Below are positions 12,147 to 13,184 of a stretch of 13,184 nucleotides of DNA, piece after piece (the first letter of the stretch is position 1; the number at the start of each line of letters is the position of its first letter). Origin of the DNA: Angelakisella sp. (GTDB lineage Bacteria; Bacillota; Clostridia; Oscillospirales; Ruminococcaceae); contig JAAWGY010000035.1 of assembly GCA_022795575.1 (NCBI GenBank), positions 1 to 13,184 on the forward strand, read 5' to 3'. A model generated the notes under the pieces. The model had not been told where the DNA came from. It ran no database searches and saw only the letters and a list, made by a program, of their open reading frames with translations. Both the position numbers and the translations under genes were made by a program.

Positions 12147-13184
12147 TCAGATACGGCCGGTGGTGAGGACCATGTAGCCCATCTGCCGGGTGCCGAAGGT
12201 GATCCGGCCGTCCTTGGCGGTGGGGGAGGCCAGGAGGGTGTACTTGCCGGTTTCCGGGTTGTAGAGGTAGACGTTGACCTTACCCTCCAGCCGGGTTTTG
12301 AGGCTGACGGTGACGGTGGCGGGCATGGTCATCCAGCCGCCTGCCTTTACCGCCTCGCTCTTGGCGTTCTCCCCCTGGACGGCGGAGAGCATCTCGGCGG
12401 CGTAGCGGGGGTTGCTTTCAAAGTCCAGGGGGTAGTAGACACGGCCGGCCTCGTTGACTTTGCCGAAGCCCCCGGGGAGCAGCACCGTCATGGCGCCGTT
12501 GTTGACGTTGGCCAGCAGCCCCACCTTGCCGGAGCCGATGAGGTCGGCGGTGCCTACATAGAGGTTGGCGGAGCCGGTGGTGAGCTTAACCGGGATGGCG
12601 GGGACGGTGGCCCCGCCGGCGGTGGTGACATTTACAACCTCCTTGGGCAGGTCGCCGCCGGTGGCCAGGGCGTCGTTGGCGGCGGCGATGTCGGCCAGGG
12701 TGTCGCTGCTGTTGGCCTCGTTATCGCTGGCGTCGTCCTTATCGAAGGAGCCGGGGGTGAGGACGGGGGGGACACCCTCGGGGATGACGTCGACGGGGTA
12801 GCCGATACTGGTAGTGTGTTCACCAGATGCGTCGACAGTATCAATCAAAAGCATGACCGAACCAACCCGCAGGGGAGTGATGGACAGCTCCGTCTTCTTT
12901 CCCTCAAAGGTAAACCTGCCGGTTTCCACGATGCCGCTGTCTCCCTCTTCGGAAATTTCTACCGTAAAGGGAGAGGTTGCCACATTGGCTGCATCCAAAA
13001 CTTCCAAGGTAAAGACATGGGTTTTGCCAAGGGGGATCCGATGGATGGAAACCCCCTCCGCAGTATCATGGATTTCATGGTTGATCTTAGAAGCTGTACC
13101 AATAGCCGCCGCACGCATCTTGACGGCAAATTTTCCGCCTGCCTTTGCCAAAAAATCTTGAAATACACACAGTATTCCTGCGCT
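12147..13184 (-). CDS. C-terminal part of a probable secreted/surface protein (cut by window edge)
   Basis: The frame is open to the right edge, so at least 345 residues are visible and the true start lies outside; a TTG at 13151 is not a credible start. The visible part is beta-rich and threonine/valine/glycine-rich, with strands such as THVFTLEVLD, GRFTFEGKKTELSIT and GSVMLLIDTVDASGEHTTSI. A serine/aspartate-rich linker follows (FDKDDASDNEANSSDTLADI), then a second beta-rich part ending NVYLYNPETGKYTLLASP and a short GYMVLTTGRI. No membrane anchor or LPXTG motif is at the end. It resembles C-terminal modules of large clostridial extracellular proteins, but I cannot name a domain. Base composition changes within the gene: the part right of about 12800 is clearly AT-richer. 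Confidence 0.7.
   Translation of the reverse strand, partial: SAGILCVFQDFLAKAGGKFAVKMRAAAIGTASKINHEIHDTAEGVSIHRIPLGKTHVFTLEVLDAANVATSPFTVEISEEGDSGIVETGRFTFEGKKTELSITPLRVGSVMLLIDTVDASGEHTTSIGYPVDVIPEGVPPVLTPGSFDKDDASDNEANSSDTLADIAAANDALATGGDLPKEVVNVTTAGGATVPAIPVKLTTGSANLYVGTADLIGSGKVGLLANVNNGAMTVLLPGGFGKVNEAGRVYYPLDFESNPRYAAEMLSAVQGENAKSEAVKAGGWMTMPATVTVSLKTRLEGKVNVYLYNPETGKYTLLASPTAKDGRITFGTRQMGYMVLTTGRI

Overview
The window looks like a chromosomal segment of a GC-rich, low-complexity-of-spacing Gram-positive gut anaerobe of the class Clostridia, most likely Oscillospiraceae (Flavonifractor/Lawsonibacter/Oscillibacter-like). Reasons: high GC with strong GGAGG ribosome binding sites, near-consensus SigA promoters (TTGACA-17-TATAAT), a Bce-type antimicrobial-peptide sensing and detoxification module, a DegV fatty-acid-binding protein, and an L10-leader-controlled rplJ-rplL operon. 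The genus is inference only.

Region by region: (1) 1-2914, minus strand: a Bce-type module in the order response regulator, sensor kinase, ABC ATPase, ABC permease (the permease runs off the left edge). A perfect 8-4-8 inverted repeat matching the Bce-type operator consensus overlaps the kinase stop codon, just ahead of the ATPase. (2) 2951-3241, plus: a truncated, probably dead D,D-carboxypeptidase (VanY-like, peptidase M15) cut at the response-regulator promoter region. (3) 3252-4578: two accessory genes, an AT-richer YwqG/DUF1963-like protein (minus) and an unrecognised 145-residue protein (plus). (4) 4625-6258: rsmA (16S rRNA dimethyltransferase) and a Dabb-domain protein, separated by a 223-bp palindromic element flanked by 63-bp direct repeats, each of which carries a near-consensus promoter. 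(5) 6364-7406: lrgA-lrgB, a holin-like/murein-hydrolase-regulator pair. (6) 7499-9360: degV facing an XRE-family regulator with a 106-bp palindrome of the same repeat family between them. (7) 9419-10597, minus: an orphan EpsG-like membrane polymerase. (8) 10746-12045: promoter, L10 leader with attenuator, rplJ, rplL and terminator. (9) 12147-13184, minus: the C-terminal part of a probable large surface or secreted protein that enters from the right edge.

How the parts work together: the BceRS-AB module would sense cell-wall-active peptides by transporter flux and induce the transporter through the operator. The vanY remnant and LrgAB also concern cell-wall stress or autolysis, but no shared regulation is visible. 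The rest is housekeeping (rsmA, rplJL) interspersed with accessory genes. No CRISPR array, tRNA, rRNA, prophage or complete insertion sequence was seen. I see no clear undescribed multi-gene system; the best leads are the palindromic repeat family that seems to have remodelled the rsmA end and duplicated a promoter, the 145-residue orphan protein, and the broken vanY at the Bce module edge.
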